5,950 nt of DNA from Gammaproteobacteria bacterium (GTDB lineage: Bacteria > Pseudomonadota > Gammaproteobacteria > Methylococcales > UBA2780), in NCBI GenBank assembly GCA_003646305.1, contig QNFJ01000139.1:1-5950 (forward strand). Direction: 5' to 3'. The position numbers and the translations under genes are program-made. Of the stretch, positions 5,804 to 5,950 are shown in pieces (within the stretch, counting starts at the first letter, position 1; every line of letters begins with the position of its first letter). The notes beneath the pieces were generated by a model. That model was not told the DNA's origin, searched no databases, and saw only the letters and a list, made by a program, of their open reading frames with translations.

Positions 5804-5809
5804 ATTATA
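5804..5809 (-). promoter_or_regulatory. Candidate polA -10 element
   Basis: A perfect TATAAT on the minus strand, 36 bases before the polA start codon, giving a leader of about 30 bases. No -35 hexamer is well placed: TTTCAC (5821-5826) is too near and TTGCTC (5833-5838) too far. Low to moderate support. Confidence 0.4.
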
Positions 5810-5892
5810 CCTGTCATAATGTGAAATATTATGAGCAAATCTCCTCTCCCAATTTAAGGGGGTTCCCTGTAATATTGCGATATTCCCATAGT

Positions 5893-5896
5893 GAGG
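5893..5896 (+). promoter_or_regulatory. Ribosome binding site of the divergent gene
   Basis: GAGG within TGAGGAAAAG, 8 bases before the ATG at 5905. It supports a real gene starting at the window edge. Confidence 0.6.
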
Positions 5897-5904
5897 AAAA
5901 GAAC

Positions 5905-5950
5905 ATGCGCCATACTATTGTCTTTTTATGCCTGATTGCGGCATTTTCTG
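5905..5950 (+). CDS. Start of a secreted protein gene, truncated by the window end
   Basis: Fifteen codons are visible (MRHTIVFLCLIAAFS), with a positively charged start and a hydrophobic core, as in a Sec signal peptide or lipoprotein leader. A good GAGG ribosome binding site lies 8 bases upstream. It diverges from polA across about 137 bases. In Pseudomonas and relatives, a small secreted DUF2782 protein followed by thrB sits beside polA in this orientation, so that is the leading guess, but the visible part is too short to test it. Confidence 0.55.
   Translation, partial: MRHTIVFLCLIAAFS

Overview
The window looks like chromosomal DNA of a marine-type gammaproteobacterium. DNA polymerase I is very close to the E. 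coli protein and aligns with it at a constant 16-residue offset through the Klenow part. RsmJ, a long PhnA-domain protein and an outer-membrane barrel ending in Phe also fit a Gram-negative gammaproteobacterium. Base composition is moderate and there is no sign of a mobile element, prophage, CRISPR array, tRNA or rRNA. The genus cannot be fixed from the sequence alone.

Layout. On the + strand, the 3' part of rsmJ (1-510) runs 30 bases ahead of a long PhnA-family zinc-ribbon protein (541-1122). These converge on a block of minus-strand genes across a short intergenic region that holds a GC-rich terminator hairpin facing the minus strand. The minus-strand block, read right to left, is polA (5767-3029), a predicted small RNA gene (about 2949-2820), an orphan outer-membrane beta-barrel protein (2759-1911), and a small secreted helical protein resembling Spy/CpxP chaperones (1682-1227). 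At the right edge, a gene with a good ribosome binding site and the start of a signal peptide (5905 onward, +) diverges from polA. No gene-free stretch exceeds 300 bases; the two largest gaps are 1683-1910 and 2760-3028.

The most interesting element is the gap after polA. On the minus strand it holds a sigma-E/AlgU-like promoter (GGAACTT, 16 bases, TCTTA), a roughly 130-base segment with C/U-rich unpaired stretches between hairpins, and an 11-bp perfect GC-rich terminator stem. The position directly downstream of polA is where E. coli keeps Spot 42 and Pseudomonas keeps ErsA. The promoter type and length match ErsA, so I call a probable ErsA-like, envelope-stress-controlled sRNA. It is followed by an outer-membrane protein gene rather than the engB/yihA gene usual at this locus. 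The next gene encodes a Spy/CpxP-like secreted protein, so an envelope theme for the interval is possible but is inference only.
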